Assembly (NCBI RefSeq): GCF_964642095.1
Contig: NZ_OZ209244.1
Coordinates: 496,001-560,000 of the forward strand
From: Fretibacterium fastidiosum
GTDB taxonomy: Bacteria; Synergistota; Synergistia; Synergistales; Aminobacteriaceae
DNA: 64,000 nucleotides
Direction: 5' to 3'
Shown: positions 23,451-35,147 of the stretch, piece by piece
How the letters are laid out: every line of letters starts with the position of its first letter
Position numbering within the stretch: the stretch's first letter is position 1
Notes under the pieces: model-generated
Told to the model about the DNA's origin: nothing
Databases searched by the model: none
Seen by the model: the letters and a program-made list of their open reading frames with translations, nothing else
Made by a program: the position numbers and the translations under genes

Positions 23451-24257
23451 ATGTCCAACACGGAGGGGCGAGATCGGCGGCTCAGGGCGTTCCTGGATGG
23501 GCTCTACTTCGCCTACAGCCGGCGCGAGCTCATCAGCCCGGACCCCCTTGAGTTCCTGAAGCCCTACGACCTGCCCGACCGGGAGGTCGTGGCCCTCGTG
23601 GCGTCGTCGCTGGCCTACGGCCGCGTGGCGCAGATCCTGCGGAGCGTCCGCCGCGTCCTGAACGCGCTGGGCCCCCACCCCCGCCAGTTCCTCCTGGAAC
23701 GTTCCGAGCGCCTTCCGGAGGCCCTCTCCGGCTTCAAGCACCGGTTCACCACGCCGGAGGACGTGGTGACGCTGCTCTCCCGCACGGCGCTGGCTCTGCG
23801 GGAGCACGGCAGCCTCGAGGGCCTCCTGCGCGCCTGCCTGGCGGAGGGCGGAGGGCGGGACCTCCTGCCGGCTCTGGACCGCTTTGCGGACACTCTGTGG
23901 CCGGCGGATCGAAGGGGCTTTCCCCTGATCGCGGCCCCCAGGGACGGCAGCGCCTGCAAGCGCCTCTTCCTCTTCTTGAAGTGGATGGTTCGGTGCGACG
24001 ACGTGGACCCCGGCGGCTGGACGGTCCTCGGTCCGGAGGACCTCATCATGCCGGTGGACACCCACGTCCACGCCATCGCCGTAAGGCTTGGCCTGACCGG
24101 ACGGAAGCAGGCGGACCTGCGCTCCGCCATCGAGATCACGGACGCCTTTCGGCGGATCTGCCCCAGGGACCCCACGCGCTACGACTTCGTCCTGACGCGC
24201 TTCGGCATCCGCAGCGGGATGAGCGAGGAGGACCTGACGGCCGAAGCGCCCCGCTGA
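23451..24257 (+). CDS. TIGR02757 family protein (uncharacterised)
   Basis: A 268-residue member of the TIGR02757 family of unknown function. Family blocks are LYFAYSRRELISPDPLEFLK, VALVASSLAYGRVAQIL, KRLFLFLKWMVRCDDVDPGG, LIMPVDTHVHAIAVRLGLTG and ALRSAIEITDAFR-like sequence, followed by YDFVLTRFGI near the end. The Asp and His of VDTHVH are the most conserved features. The fold resembles helix-hairpin-helix DNA glycosylases in my reading, but no activity is established. Start behind GGGAGGCGATC. Confidence 0.85.
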   Translation: MSNTEGRDRRLRAFLDGLYFAYSRRELISPDPLEFLKPYDLPDREVVALVASSLAYGRVAQILRSVRRVLNALGPHPRQFLLERSERLPEALSGFKHRFTTPEDVVTLLSRTALALREHGSLEGLLRACLAEGGGRDLLPALDRFADTLWPADRRGFPLIAAPRDGSACKRLFLFLKWMVRCDDVDPGGWTVLGPEDLIMPVDTHVHAIAVRLGLTGRKQADLRSAIEITDAFRRICPRDPTRYDFVLTRFGIRSGMSEEDLTAEAPR

Positions 24258-24348
24258 AGCGCCCCCCGCCGTCACGCGGAGGCAAAGGCCGCGACGCCGC
24301 CCCGTGCGGTTGGCTGTTTTGGACGATAGCAATCCACGCCGCCTCCTG

Positions 24349-24354
24349 TATAAT
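24349..24354 (+). promoter_or_regulatory. -10 element upstream of dxs
   Basis: A perfect TATAAT 78 bp before the dxs start. The best -35-like hexamer (TTGGAC) is 24 bp away, too far, so only the -10 is supported. Confidence 0.4.
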
Positions 24355-24431
24355 GAAAAGTCGAAAAAGTCTTTTGCCCCGCTCTGCCGTGCGGCCCCGC
24401 GGGCAAAAAATACAGATTCCGGAGGCCTCCC

Positions 24432-26291
24432 ATGACCTTTTTATCGCCTGAGTTCAAACACGAGGACCTTTTGAAGATCGCGCCGAAGGACCTTCCCGCC
24501 CTGGCCAGCGAGGTGCGGCAGGAGATCATCAGGACCGTCAGCGAAAACGGCGGACACATCGGCTCCTCCCTGGGGGTGGTGGAGCTGACCATCGCCATGC
24601 TTCGCTGCTTCAACCCCGTCCAGGACCGCATCATCTTCGACGTCGGGCACCAGTCCTACCCCTACAAGCTCCTCACCGACCGGGCGGGCCGCTTCAGCAC
24701 GCTGCGCCTGAAGGACGGCCTCTCCGGCTTTCCCCGCCGATCCGAGAGCCCCTGCGACCACTTCAACACGGGGCACAGCAGCACCTCCATCTCCGCCGCG
24801 CTGGGCTACGCCAAGGCCCGAGACCTGCTGGGCGAGGACCGGCACGTCGTCGCCTTCATCGGGGACGCCTCCCTCATCAACGGGCTGGCGCTCGAAGCCC
24901 TGAACTACGTTCAGGAGACGAAGACGAAGGTCATCATCGTTTTGAACGACAACAAGCACTCCATCAGCAACTGCGTGGGGGGGTTCTCCACGATGCTGGC
25001 GCACCTCTCCGCCAGCACGTCCTACAACAAGATCAAGTCCGCCATCAAGGACGCCTGCCGCGTGCTGCCCGCGGGCGGCGTCCTGCAGCGGAGCCTGGAG
25101 GGCATCCACGACCAGATCAAGAGCCTCGTGAAGCCGAACAACATGTTTGACGACCTGGACATCAACTACTGGGGGCCCTTCGACGGCCACGACGTCGAGG
25201 CCTGCCAGGTGGTCTTCGAGCTGGCGAAGCGCTACGACCGCCCCGTGCTGCTGCACTTCAACACCGTGAAGGGCAGGGGGATGCCGGAGGCGGAGGCGGA
25301 CCCCACGAAGTACCACCAGATGTCCCCCCGCTCTAGCGCCAGGGGACCCAAGCGGCGCAGCTGGAGCGAGGCGGCGTCCGAGGCGACGGAGGCGATGGCG
25401 GAGACGGATCCGCGCGTCGTCTGCTTCACCGCCGCTATGTCCACCGGCGTCAAGCTGGAGCGCTTTCGGACGCGCTTCCCGGAGCGGTTCTTCGACGTGG
25501 GCATCGCCGAGAGCCACATGCTGACCATGGCCGCGGGCCTGGCGGCGGGGGGGATGCGGCCGTGGGTCTTCATCTACTCCACGTTCCTGCAGCGCGCGAT
25601 GGACCAGCTGATGCACGACGTCGCCCTGCAGAACCTGCCCGTCGTCCTGATGGTGGACCGCGCGGGGCTGGTGGGCTCGGACGGGGACACCCACCAGGGG
25701 CTGCTGGACGTCCCCTGGTCCCGCCCCATCCCCAACCTGGAGGTCTACACGCCCTCCGACGAGCCCTCTCTGCGGCAGATGATGGCCTGCGCGGCGCGGC
25801 GCGAGGGCCCCACCCTGATCCGCTACCCCCGCGGCTCGCTGCCCGCCCACAACGACCTCTTCGCCGGCACGGAGCCGCTGCGCGCGTTCCAGCTCCGGGA
25901 CGGCACGGAGTGGGCCCTCATCGGGCACGGGGTGACGGTACACACGATGCTCGCGGCGCGCGAGGCCGCGGACGCCGCCGGGCTGCCCCTCCCCGCCGTC
26001 TACGACCTGCGCCGGCTCAAGCCCCTGGACGTGGAGACGCTGGACGACGTCCTGCACCGCTTCCCTCTAGTGGCCGTCGCAGAGGAGAACTACATGGAGG
26101 CAGGCGTCGGGGAGGCCGTCGCCGCCCGCATCGCGGAGACGGGGGCCCCCACCCTGCTGCGGCGCTTCGGCGTGCCGGACGTCTGCGTCCCCCACGCGAC
26201 GCCGGAGGAGCAACGGGCGCTCTACGGCATGACGCCTGAGAACGTCGTCGAGGTCTGCCGGCCCTGTCTGGGCCTCTCGCAGGCCGTCTGA
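24432..26291 (+). CDS. dxs: 1-deoxy-D-xylulose-5-phosphate synthase
   Basis: A 619-residue thiamine-diphosphate enzyme that condenses pyruvate and glyceraldehyde-3-phosphate, the first step of the MEP isoprenoid route. Landmarks are NGGHIGSSLGVVELTIAMLR, FDVGHQSYPYKLLTDR, the ThDP motif FIGDASLINGLALEALN...LNDN, FDGHDVEAC, and the transketolase domain with DVGIAESHMLTMAAGLAAGG. The C-terminal domain has VAVAEENYMEAGVGEAVAAR. The usual GDGA is GDAS here. The start follows GGAGGCCTCCC. tlyA follows at 45 bp, a common pairing. Confidence 0.95.
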   Translation: MTFLSPEFKHEDLLKIAPKDLPALASEVRQEIIRTVSENGGHIGSSLGVVELTIAMLRCFNPVQDRIIFDVGHQSYPYKLLTDRAGRFSTLRLKDGLSGFPRRSESPCDHFNTGHSSTSISAALGYAKARDLLGEDRHVVAFIGDASLINGLALEALNYVQETKTKVIIVLNDNKHSISNCVGGFSTMLAHLSASTSYNKIKSAIKDACRVLPAGGVLQRSLEGIHDQIKSLVKPNNMFDDLDINYWGPFDGHDVEACQVVFELAKRYDRPVLLHFNTVKGRGMPEAEADPTKYHQMSPRSSARGPKRRSWSEAASEATEAMAETDPRVVCFTAAMSTGVKLERFRTRFPERFFDVGIAESHMLTMAAGLAAGGMRPWVFIYSTFLQRAMDQLMHDVALQNLPVVLMVDRAGLVGSDGDTHQGLLDVPWSRPIPNLEVYTPSDEPSLRQMMACAARREGPTLIRYPRGSLPAHNDLFAGTEPLRAFQLRDGTEWALIGHGVTVHTMLAAREAADAAGLPLPAVYDLRRLKPLDVETLDDVLHRFPLVAVAEENYMEAGVGEAVAARIAETGAPTLLRRFGVPDVCVPHATPEEQRALYGMTPENVVEVCRPCLGLSQAV

Positions 26292-26336
26292 CCCGTCCCG
26301 CGGCGCCGTTTCCATTTTCCATTGGAAGGCTGAACC

Positions 26337-27158
26337 ATGAAGGCCAGGGAGAGGCTGGACCGGCTCATGGTGGACCGCGGGCTGGCGGAGACGAGGAACA
26401 GGGCGCAGGCCCTCATTATGGCGGGGCGGGTGCGCGTTGAGGGGCGGCCCGTCACGAAGGCGGGGACGGCCATCCCCCTGGACCTCCCCATCGAGGTGGA
26501 CGAGGGCACGCGCTGGGCCAGCCGCGGCGCCCACAAGCTCCTGCAGGCCTTTGAGGCCTTCCCCGACCTCTCGGCGGAGGGGCGCACCTGCGCGGACCTG
26601 GGCGCATCGACCGGCGGCTTCACGGACGTGCTGCTGGCCCACGGGGCCCGGAGGGTCTTCGCCGTGGACGTCGGCTACGGACAGCTCCTGTGGCGCCTCG
26701 CCTCCGACCCGCGCGTCGCCGTCATGGACCGCACGAACGCCCGCAGCCTGACGGCGGCGGACTTTCCGGAGGCGATCGACCTCGCGGTCTGCGACGCCTC
26801 CTTCATCTCCCTGAGGCTCATCCTGCCGGCCATCGACGCCCTTCTCTCCCCGGCCGGGGAGGCGGTCGCACTCATCAAGCCGCAGTTCGAGGCGGGGCGC
26901 GAACGGCTGGGCGCCCACGGCGTGGTGCGGGACCCGGCGGTGCACGCGGCCATCCTGCGCGAGGTGACGGGCTTCGCCGAGGCGGAAACGGACCTCTTCG
27001 TGTCGGACATCACCTGGTCCCCCATCCTGGGGCCGGAGGGGAACATGGAGTTCCTCTGCCGGCTGACCCGCGAGGACCACGGCTTCCTGCCCGGCCTCGA
27101 CCCGGAGGCGCTGGTCCATGAGGCCCACGCGGCGCTGGACGGGAAACGGAGCCTTTGA
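26337..27158 (+). CDS. tlyA: TlyA-family rRNA (cytidine-2'-O) methyltransferase
   Basis: A 273-residue protein with an N-terminal S4 RNA-binding domain (RLDRLMVDRGLAETRNRAQA, LIMAGRVRVEG) and a FtsJ-like methyltransferase domain. The SAM motif is CADLGASTGGFTDVLLAHGA; catalytic-type segments are VCDASFISLRLILPA and ALIKPQFEAGRERLG. It is predicted to methylate rRNA; the old name hemolysin A does not imply haemolysis. Located between dxs and an HD protein and likely cotranscribed with dxs. Confidence 0.93.
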   Translation: MKARERLDRLMVDRGLAETRNRAQALIMAGRVRVEGRPVTKAGTAIPLDLPIEVDEGTRWASRGAHKLLQAFEAFPDLSAEGRTCADLGASTGGFTDVLLAHGARRVFAVDVGYGQLLWRLASDPRVAVMDRTNARSLTAADFPEAIDLAVCDASFISLRLILPAIDALLSPAGEAVALIKPQFEAGRERLGAHGVVRDPAVHAAILREVTGFAEAETDLFVSDITWSPILGPEGNMEFLCRLTREDHGFLPGLDPEALVHEAHAALDGKRSL

Positions 27159-27190
27159 TCCTTCGATTTGACCCTTCGACCGGAGTGTGA

Positions 27191-28402
27191 TTGAACGTGA
27201 TAACGCGGACGTTCCTTGAGCGCATCTTCTCGGCGGCCAGCATGAAACGCTGGAACGACCACCCGCACCCCGCCGTGTTCACGGAGCTGGGCAAGCAGGC
27301 GCACAAGATGGTCACAGCGTGGGTGCTGGGCAAGTGCGAGGAGGACCGCGGGGAGAGCGTGGACTGGGGGGCGCTGATCCGGGGCGGGATATTCGAGTTC
27401 CTCTACCGCGTCGTGGTGACGGACATCCGTCCGCCGGTGTTCCACAAGCTGATCCAGGACCCGGAGACGAAGGCGGAGCTCGACGCGTGGGTCGCGGAGC
27501 GCCTCGCGCCGGACCTCGCGGCCTTTTCGTCCGACATGGACCGGGCCTTCCGGGACTACCACCGCCGCGCGGGAGAGCGGACGCTCGAGCGGCGCATCCT
27601 GGGCGCGGCGCACTACATGGCCACGAGCTGGGAGTTCGCGTTCATCCTGCACTGGAGCGCGGACATGTACGGCATCGAACGGACGCGGCGCGAGGTGGAG
27701 GCCAACGTCGCCGCCATCGACCTGCCCTCCGCGCGGGCCATGCTGGACGCGCGGGACGGCTCCCCCCTGTGGGGGTTCATCTCCATGGTGGGACAGCTGA
27801 CCTTTCAAAAACGCTGGGCTCAGACCGACCGAGTGCCGCAGACCTCCGTCCTGGAGCACCTCCTGTTCGTTGCCGTCGTCTCGTGGCTTTTGTCGCACGA
27901 GATCGGCGCGTGTCCGCGGCGGCTCTACAACAACTTCTTCTGCGGCCTGTTCCACGACCTGCCGGAGGTCCTGACGCGCGACATCATCTCTCCCGTCAAG
28001 GCCTCCGTCGAGGGGCTGGACAAGATGATCCGCCGCTACGAGCACGAGGCGATGAACGAGCGCATCCTGCCCCTGCTCCCGGACGGGTGGCACGACGAGC
28101 TGCGCTGGTACACGGAGGAGGAGTTCACCAACAAGACGTGGCAGAGCGGGCAGATCGATCCCATCCAGCGGCACGGGGGCGACATCCCGGCCGAGCTGAA
28201 CCGCGACGACTGCAACCCGATGGACGGCCAGCTCATCGGGGTGTGCGACAAGCTGGCCGCCTACATCGAGGCGTCGGCCTCCATCCGCACCGGCATCCGT
28301 CCCACGGAGCTGGAGGACGGCAAGCGCGCCCTCTACCGGCGCTTCCGGAACGCGAAGGTCGCCGGCCTGCAGCTGGGGTACCTCTTCGAGTACTTCAGGT
28401 AG
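27191..28402 (+). CDS. HD-domain phosphohydrolase
   Basis: A 403-residue protein with an HD metal-dependent phosphohydrolase domain in its second half: SVLEHLLFVAVVSWLLSHEI (first His), then FFCGLFHDLPEVLTRDIISP (His-Asp pair), similar to the YfbR/5'-deoxynucleotidase-type group. The first 190 residues contain no motif I recognise. Substrate unknown. TTG at 27191 is chosen because GGAG lies 5 nt upstream; GTG at 27197 is possible. It follows tlyA by 32 bp. Confidence 0.8.
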   Translation: MNVITRTFLERIFSAASMKRWNDHPHPAVFTELGKQAHKMVTAWVLGKCEEDRGESVDWGALIRGGIFEFLYRVVVTDIRPPVFHKLIQDPETKAELDAWVAERLAPDLAAFSSDMDRAFRDYHRRAGERTLERRILGAAHYMATSWEFAFILHWSADMYGIERTRREVEANVAAIDLPSARAMLDARDGSPLWGFISMVGQLTFQKRWAQTDRVPQTSVLEHLLFVAVVSWLLSHEIGACPRRLYNNFFCGLFHDLPEVLTRDIISPVKASVEGLDKMIRRYEHEAMNERILPLLPDGWHDELRWYTEEEFTNKTWQSGQIDPIQRHGGDIPAELNRDDCNPMDGQLIGVCDKLAAYIEASASIRTGIRPTELEDGKRALYRRFRNAKVAGLQLGYLFEYFR

Positions 28403-28427
28403 GGCGTCAACGCAGGCGGGCCCGCGC

Positions 28428-29360
28428 TCACACGGTTCTCTGCGATATCCCCCTGATGCGGCACACGGCCCAGTTTTTGCTGGAGGCTATCACCGTGCCG
28501 CCGCAGTAGGAACAGCGGGCCGATGCGTTGATGTCGAGGGGCGCGCCGCAGTGGGGGCAGTAGACCGCCTTCACGCCGCCCTTGGCCCGGTCCGTCCTCT
28601 CGCCACTCCTTCGCGTGAGCTCCCACTCGTACTCCATGAACTTCTCCCGATTCCTGCTGCCGGAGACGACCCGCCCCGTTCGGTCGTCCAGCGTGTACAC
28701 CGTGATGCGCGTCCGAATCGCGGCCACGAGGAAATCCATGCCGCCCGCCTGGTAGTAGCCCTTCAGGCTCGCCTCCAGCACGGCGATGCGCTCGATGTAG
28801 TCCGTCTCGCGCTTACTGCGCATCGGGGCCAGCAGGCCCTCCATCTGATTGTAGAACGCATCCGTCAGCCACGGCCGCACGGGCTCGATGTTTTTGTTGT
28901 GCCAGCAGTTCTGCATCTGCACGTAGAGGTTGGCCATGTGCTCCTGGACCCCCGTCGCGCTGAAGTCCGGGTCCAGCTTCAGGTAATCGCTCATCGGCAG
29001 GAGGACTCTGGAGAGAACGACGACCTCGGGCATGTCCATCCGCTCCCTTTGGCGTTTTCCGACGAAGAACCCCCTGTCCCCGAAGAACCGGACGACGAAG
29101 TACAGGAACAACAGCATCGTGAAGACGTCGATGGAACCGCCGACCCAGCCCAGGTTTATGAAGCCGCCGCCGCTCCACCCGTCGCCCCAGCTGCTGCCGC
29201 CACTCCATCCGCCGCCCCAACTTCCGCCGTAGTCGCTGTTCCCCGCGAAGTTGCCGAAGTCGGAGCTCTCCCCGACGCTCAGGGGCAGGGCGCTGCCCAG
29301 ACAGGCCAGCAGCAGGAGCAGTGCAAGATACGGCAACGCCTTTTTGAAAACGTCCTTCAT
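28428..29360 (-). CDS. Tim44-like domain membrane protein with zinc ribbon
   Basis: A 310-residue protein. It starts with a signal/TM segment (YLALLLLLACLGSALPLS), then a Gly/Ser/Trp-rich repetitive region (GGSWGGGWSGG and similar), a second TM (FTMLLFLYFVVRFFG), and a Tim44-like domain at about residues 120-260 (DPDFSATGVQEHMANLYVQM, CWHNKNIEPVRPWLTDAFY). A four-cysteine zinc ribbon follows (YCPHCGAP...ARCSYCGG). It is probably membrane-anchored; function unknown. GGGAGGAACC precedes the ATG at 29360. Confidence 0.82.
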   Translation of the reverse strand: MKDVFKKALPYLALLLLLACLGSALPLSVGESSDFGNFAGNSDYGGSWGGGWSGGSSWGDGWSGGGFINLGWVGGSIDVFTMLLFLYFVVRFFGDRGFFVGKRQRERMDMPEVVVLSRVLLPMSDYLKLDPDFSATGVQEHMANLYVQMQNCWHNKNIEPVRPWLTDAFYNQMEGLLAPMRSKRETDYIERIAVLEASLKGYYQAGGMDFLVAAIRTRITVYTLDDRTGRVVSGSRNREKFMEYEWELTRRSGERTDRAKGGVKAVYCPHCGAPLDINASARCSYCGGTVIASSKNWAVCRIRGISQRTV

Positions 29361-29443
29361 GGTTCCTCCCTCCGCAGGCACACCCCGATGGCACCGCTGT
29401 CGGAAAACGCGCGGCAGCGCACTTCGCTTTGGCGCTTCCCTAA

Positions 29444-29642
29444 GGAAACACTGATTAAGTCGTTGAGAACTGTCAACCGCATAGACTCCCTTCAGTGCCT
29501 GAAACTTCACCAGGCCGCGCGAAGCGCGTGGGGCTTGGGGCGTAGCCCCATTTTAAAATTTTAGGGAAGCACTGAAGGATATCCTTCGTTTTGATGCTCC
29601 TTGATTGCTTTCAACAACTTTTGAATATTAATCAGCGCTTCC
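29444..29642. mobile_element. MITE-like element with 15-bp terminal inverted repeats and CTAA target duplication
   Basis: A 199-bp segment bounded by GGAAACACTGATTAA (left) and TTAATCAGCGCTTCC (right), which are inverted repeats with two mismatches. CTAA flanks both sides (29440-29443 and 29643-29646). A 4-bp YTAR duplication with GGAA-type ends fits IS5-family transposition. No transposase is encoded. The interior holds a GC-rich hairpin (GCCGCGCGAAGCGCG) and GGGGCTTGGGGCGTAGCCCC before an AT-rich run. Confidence 0.75.
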
Positions 29643-29662
29643 CTAAGTATAGCATTGCCGCG

Positions 29663-29692
29663 TTGAACCCGTCCGCGGTTTTGTTCTATAAT
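29663..29692 (+). promoter_or_regulatory. Promoter of alr
   Basis: TTGAAC (29663-29668), 18-bp spacer, TATAAT (29687-29692), about 94 bp upstream of the alr start and just downstream of the MITE-like element. Confidence 0.7.
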
Positions 29693-29785
29693 ACTTCCGT
29701 CCGAATGAATCCATGCCAAAGGCTTTGAGCCGCCTCGCAGGGCGGCCCTGCGAAATTCGTTTCCCGAACGGGAGGAGAGACTGAG

Positions 29786-30937
29786 ATGACGAATCTGGAA
29801 ATTGCGATGACCCGAACGTGGGCGGAGATCGACCTCGACGCGCTGGAGGGCAACGTCAGGTCGTTGAAGGGGCTGCTGAAGCCGGGGGTCAAGTCCCTCG
29901 CCGTGGTCAAGGCGGACGCCTACGGCCACGGCATCGTGGAGGTCGCGAGGAAGCTCGAAACGTGCGGGGTCGACATGCTGGCGGTGGCCTACGTCATGGC
30001 GGCCGTGACGCTGCGGAAGAACGGCATCAAGCTGCCCATCCTGTGTCTGGGACAGTCGGCACCGTCTCTGGCCCCCCTGATGTGGGAGTACGACGTCACC
30101 CAGGCGGTGGGGGACCTCGAAAACGGCCTCGCGCTCTCCAGGGCGGCCAGCGCCGCGGGGCGGACCATCAAGATCCACGTCAAGGTGGACACCGGAATGG
30201 GGCGCATTGGCTTCTACTGGCCGGAGAGCGGCTGGGAGGCCGTGGCCGACGAGATGGCGACGCTGTGCCGCCTGCCGGGGCTCGAGGCCGAGGGGCTGTT
30301 CAGTCACTTCGCCAACGCGGACGGCGACCCCGAATACACCCGCATGCAGATGGCGAAGTTCGCCGCGGCCCGTCAGGCGCTGGCGGATCGCGGCGTCACG
30401 TTCCGGCTGGGGCACATCGCGGCCAGCCTCGGCGTGCTGAGGTACCCTGAGGCGCATTTGGACATGGGCCGTTTCGGGCTGGTGCTCTACGGCTACGCCT
30501 CTTCGGACGAGGAGGTGGAGTCCCCCGCGGAGCTGAAGCCCGTCATGACGCTCAAGGCCCGGATCGCTGCCGTCCGAGAGCTGCCGAAGGGGGCGAAGAT
30601 CGGCTACGGCGGCACGGCGGTCCTGAAGCGCGACTCCGTCCTGGCCGTCCTGCCCACGGGATACGCCGACGGGTACCCGCGCGCCCTCTCCAACCGGATG
30701 AGCGTCTACATCCACGACCGGCTCTGCCCGGTGGTGGGGCGCGTTTGCATGGACATGTTCATGGCGGACGTCACGGACGTTCCGGGGGTCAGGGCGGGGG
30801 ACGAGGCCGTGCTCCTCGACGGGCGCCTGATGCTGAAGGCGGCCCTCGCGGGACACACGATCATCCACGAGCTCCTGAGCTGCATCATGCCGCGGGTGCC
30901 CCGCGTCTTCATCGAGAAAGGCGAAAAGAGGCTTTAG
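29786..30937 (+). CDS. alr: Alanine racemase
   Basis: A 383-residue PLP enzyme that makes D-alanine for peptidoglycan. The PLP lysine is in AVVKADAYGHGIVEVARKLE. HVKVDTGMGRIGF, GLFSHFANAD and GHIAASLGVLRYP are family blocks. The catalytic tyrosine is in KIGYGGTAVLKRDS, and GRVCMDMFMADVTDV is typical. Start at 29786 behind GGGAGGAGA; ATG at 29807 is an alternative giving the common N-terminus. Confidence 0.95.
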   Translation: MTNLEIAMTRTWAEIDLDALEGNVRSLKGLLKPGVKSLAVVKADAYGHGIVEVARKLETCGVDMLAVAYVMAAVTLRKNGIKLPILCLGQSAPSLAPLMWEYDVTQAVGDLENGLALSRAASAAGRTIKIHVKVDTGMGRIGFYWPESGWEAVADEMATLCRLPGLEAEGLFSHFANADGDPEYTRMQMAKFAAARQALADRGVTFRLGHIAASLGVLRYPEAHLDMGRFGLVLYGYASSDEEVESPAELKPVMTLKARIAAVRELPKGAKIGYGGTAVLKRDSVLAVLPTGYADGYPRALSNRMSVYIHDRLCPVVGRVCMDMFMADVTDVPGVRAGDEAVLLDGRLMLKAALAGHTIIHELLSCIMPRVPRVFIEKGEKRL

Positions 30938-30992
30938 GAAGCCAGACCCGAATCCACCAAAATCAAAACGAAGGGCACGGGGCGGAAGAGCG

Positions 30993-32732
30993 TCAATTCC
31001 GCCTCTTCAGCGCCGAGGCCAGGGCGTGAGCCTCCGCCAGCTCCTCGGCGGTGGCCGCGCCCTGTTTCATCCTCGCGTTCAGCGCGGCAAGGCGGGCCTC
31101 GCCCCTGCGCCGCCTCAGCGCCGCGCAGACGACGCCCCAGGGGTCCGCGCCGTCGGGGGAGGCGGCAAGCTCGTCGCAGAAGGCGTCGCCCCGCGCCAGC
31201 AGGGCCAGGGGGTATCGGTCGTTCAACGACAGCCAGCGCGCCTCCAACGCCGCGGGGGACTCCATCAGGATGGCCAGGGCCACCTCCTTCACCCGCTCGT
31301 CGGAGAGAAGCGCCAGCACCTCCTCCGCAGGCGTCCGGCGGCGGGTCCCGTCGCGCCAGAGGAGGGAGCACAGCGCGGACTCGAGCGGGTCCAGCACCAG
31401 CTTCCGTTGAGGCTCCCGTTCCTCCGGCGCGGCGGGGGGCTCCTCGCGGCGGGACGAGGGGCGCGGAGCGCGGCGGCGAAAGTCCTCGAGCTCCCTCCAG
31501 AACTCGTGGGGGTAGAGGTTCAGCGCCCCGGCCAGCGTGGGGACGTGAGGGGCTATGCTGGAGGGGTCCAGCTGCAGGAGGCCGTTCATGAGGGACTCCA
31601 CGCCGGCCCGGCGACCGTCCGGAGACTCCAGGGCCCCCCGGACGGCCGCCAGGTGCTGAAGGATCAGGGGCCGCGCGTTCGCGATCGCCTCCTCGAAGCG
31701 ATCGGGGCCTCCGGACGCCAGCAGGAACTCGTCCGGGTCCTTCCCCAACGGCAGCGAGACGACGCGCACGTCGAGCCCCAGCTCCTGCAGGACGTACATG
31801 CCGCGCAGCGTCGCCTCCTGACCCGCCGCATCGCTGTCGTAACAGATGTAGCAGGTGTCGCTGAAGCGCTTGAGCAGCCGCGCCTGGTCCTCCGTCAGGG
31901 AGGTCCCCAGGGAGGCCACGGCCTCCGGAAAGCCGCACAAGTGCAGCCGCAGGGCGTCCATGTAGCCCTCCACCAGGATGGAGCGCTTTCGCTCCCGAAT
32001 GGCGCTCCGGGCCTCGTGCAGCAGGTAGAGGTTCCTGCGCTTGCTGTAGATCTCCCCCTCCGGGCTGTTGATGTACTTCGCGCCCTCGCCGTCCACGAGG
32101 CGTCCTCCAAAGGCGATGACGCGCCCCGCGACGTTCCGGATGGGGAACATCAGCCGCCCTCGGAATCGGTCGTAGACGCCGCCCCGCTGCCCCTCCAGCG
32201 CCAGCCCGCAGGCGACGGCCTGACGCTCCGTGACGCCCTGGCCCCGAAGGTGTCGGGTCAAGGCGTCCCAGGAGCTGCCGCTCCAGCCGAGGCCGAAGCG
32301 GTCCGCGTCCGCCGGGGCAAGGCTGCGCCGCTCCAGGTAGGCCCGCGCCGCCGCGCCCTCCGGCCCCCGGAGCTGCGCGCCGAAGAACCGGGCCGCCTCC
32401 CCCATGACCTCGTACAGGTCGCCGAGCGCACGCTTCCCGTCGCCGCGGCGCGTCAGCGTCACCCCCGCCCGCGCCGCCAGAAGCTCAAGGCACGCGCGGA
32501 AGTCCAGCCCCTCCGTCTCCATGACGAAGGTGAAGACGTCGCCCCCCTTACCGCAGCCAAAGCAGTGGTAGTTCTGCCGCTCCTGGGACACGTGGAAGGA
32601 CGGCGTCTTCTCGTTGTGGAAGGGGCACAGGCCCACGAAGTCCCGCCCGGCGCGGCGCAGCCGCACCCGGTCCCCAACGATGTCCACGATGTCCAGTTTT
32701 TCCTTGACGAGCTGCACGTCGTCGTTTGCCAT
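30993..32732 (-). CDS. dnaG: DNA primase
   Basis: A 579-residue DnaG primase that makes RNA primers at the replication fork. The N-terminal zinc finger is CPFHNEKTPSFHVS with HCFGCGKGGDVFTFV. The RNA polymerase domain has FPIRNVAGRVIAFGGR and AKYINSPEGEIYSKRRNLY. The TOPRIM motif is SILVEGYMDALRLHLCG with CYICYDSDAAGQEATLRG. The C-terminal helicase-binding domain is Arg/Glu-rich and diverged. It is convergent with alr. No rpoD is seen next to it. Confidence 0.96.
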   Translation of the reverse strand: MANDDVQLVKEKLDIVDIVGDRVRLRRAGRDFVGLCPFHNEKTPSFHVSQERQNYHCFGCGKGGDVFTFVMETEGLDFRACLELLAARAGVTLTRRGDGKRALGDLYEVMGEAARFFGAQLRGPEGAAARAYLERRSLAPADADRFGLGWSGSSWDALTRHLRGQGVTERQAVACGLALEGQRGGVYDRFRGRLMFPIRNVAGRVIAFGGRLVDGEGAKYINSPEGEIYSKRRNLYLLHEARSAIRERKRSILVEGYMDALRLHLCGFPEAVASLGTSLTEDQARLLKRFSDTCYICYDSDAAGQEATLRGMYVLQELGLDVRVVSLPLGKDPDEFLLASGGPDRFEEAIANARPLILQHLAAVRGALESPDGRRAGVESLMNGLLQLDPSSIAPHVPTLAGALNLYPHEFWRELEDFRRRAPRPSSRREEPPAAPEEREPQRKLVLDPLESALCSLLWRDGTRRRTPAEEVLALLSDERVKEVALAILMESPAALEARWLSLNDRYPLALLARGDAFCDELAASPDGADPWGVVCAALRRRRGEARLAALNARMKQGAATAEELAEAHALASALKRRN

Positions 32733-32790
32733 AGCGGAAGGCTCCTTTCGCGAGCGGCTCGAGAGCGGGGGGTTGAGGCGTTCGAGACAG

Positions 32791-32821
32791 AAAAATTCGG
32801 GAGGGCGGACGCCCCCCCGAA
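32791..32821 (-). terminator. Terminator downstream of hppA
   Basis: On the - strand TTCGGGGGGGCGTCCGCCC-type pairing with CTCCCGAA is followed by TTTTT. It is 92 bp past the hppA stop and ahead of dnaG. Confidence 0.7.
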
Positions 32822-32912
32822 CTTCAGTCGATATCCCGCCGGCCGTCCGGTTTATTCCATCTCCAAAATCAAGTTCGTGGACGAGGCGGCTTTTGTGAGC
32901 GGAAAGCGGAAT

Positions 32913-34988
<2,076 letters not shown>

Positions 34989-35147
34989 AGCGAAAAACCT
35001 CCCACCTTGATTTTTTGGACGATTCCGGACGCCAACACGAAGGACGGCGCCCCTTCCTCCCGGTGCGTCGGTCCCTTCGCGGCGTCCAAAACTTCCTACT
35101 GTAGAAGATTATAGCGTATTCAGAGGGAAATCGAGGGAAAAAATCGA

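Noticed and set aside
24441..26057. 538-codon - strand ORF over dxs
   Set aside because: Antisense to a clear dxs gene; Gln/His/Arg-rich filler.
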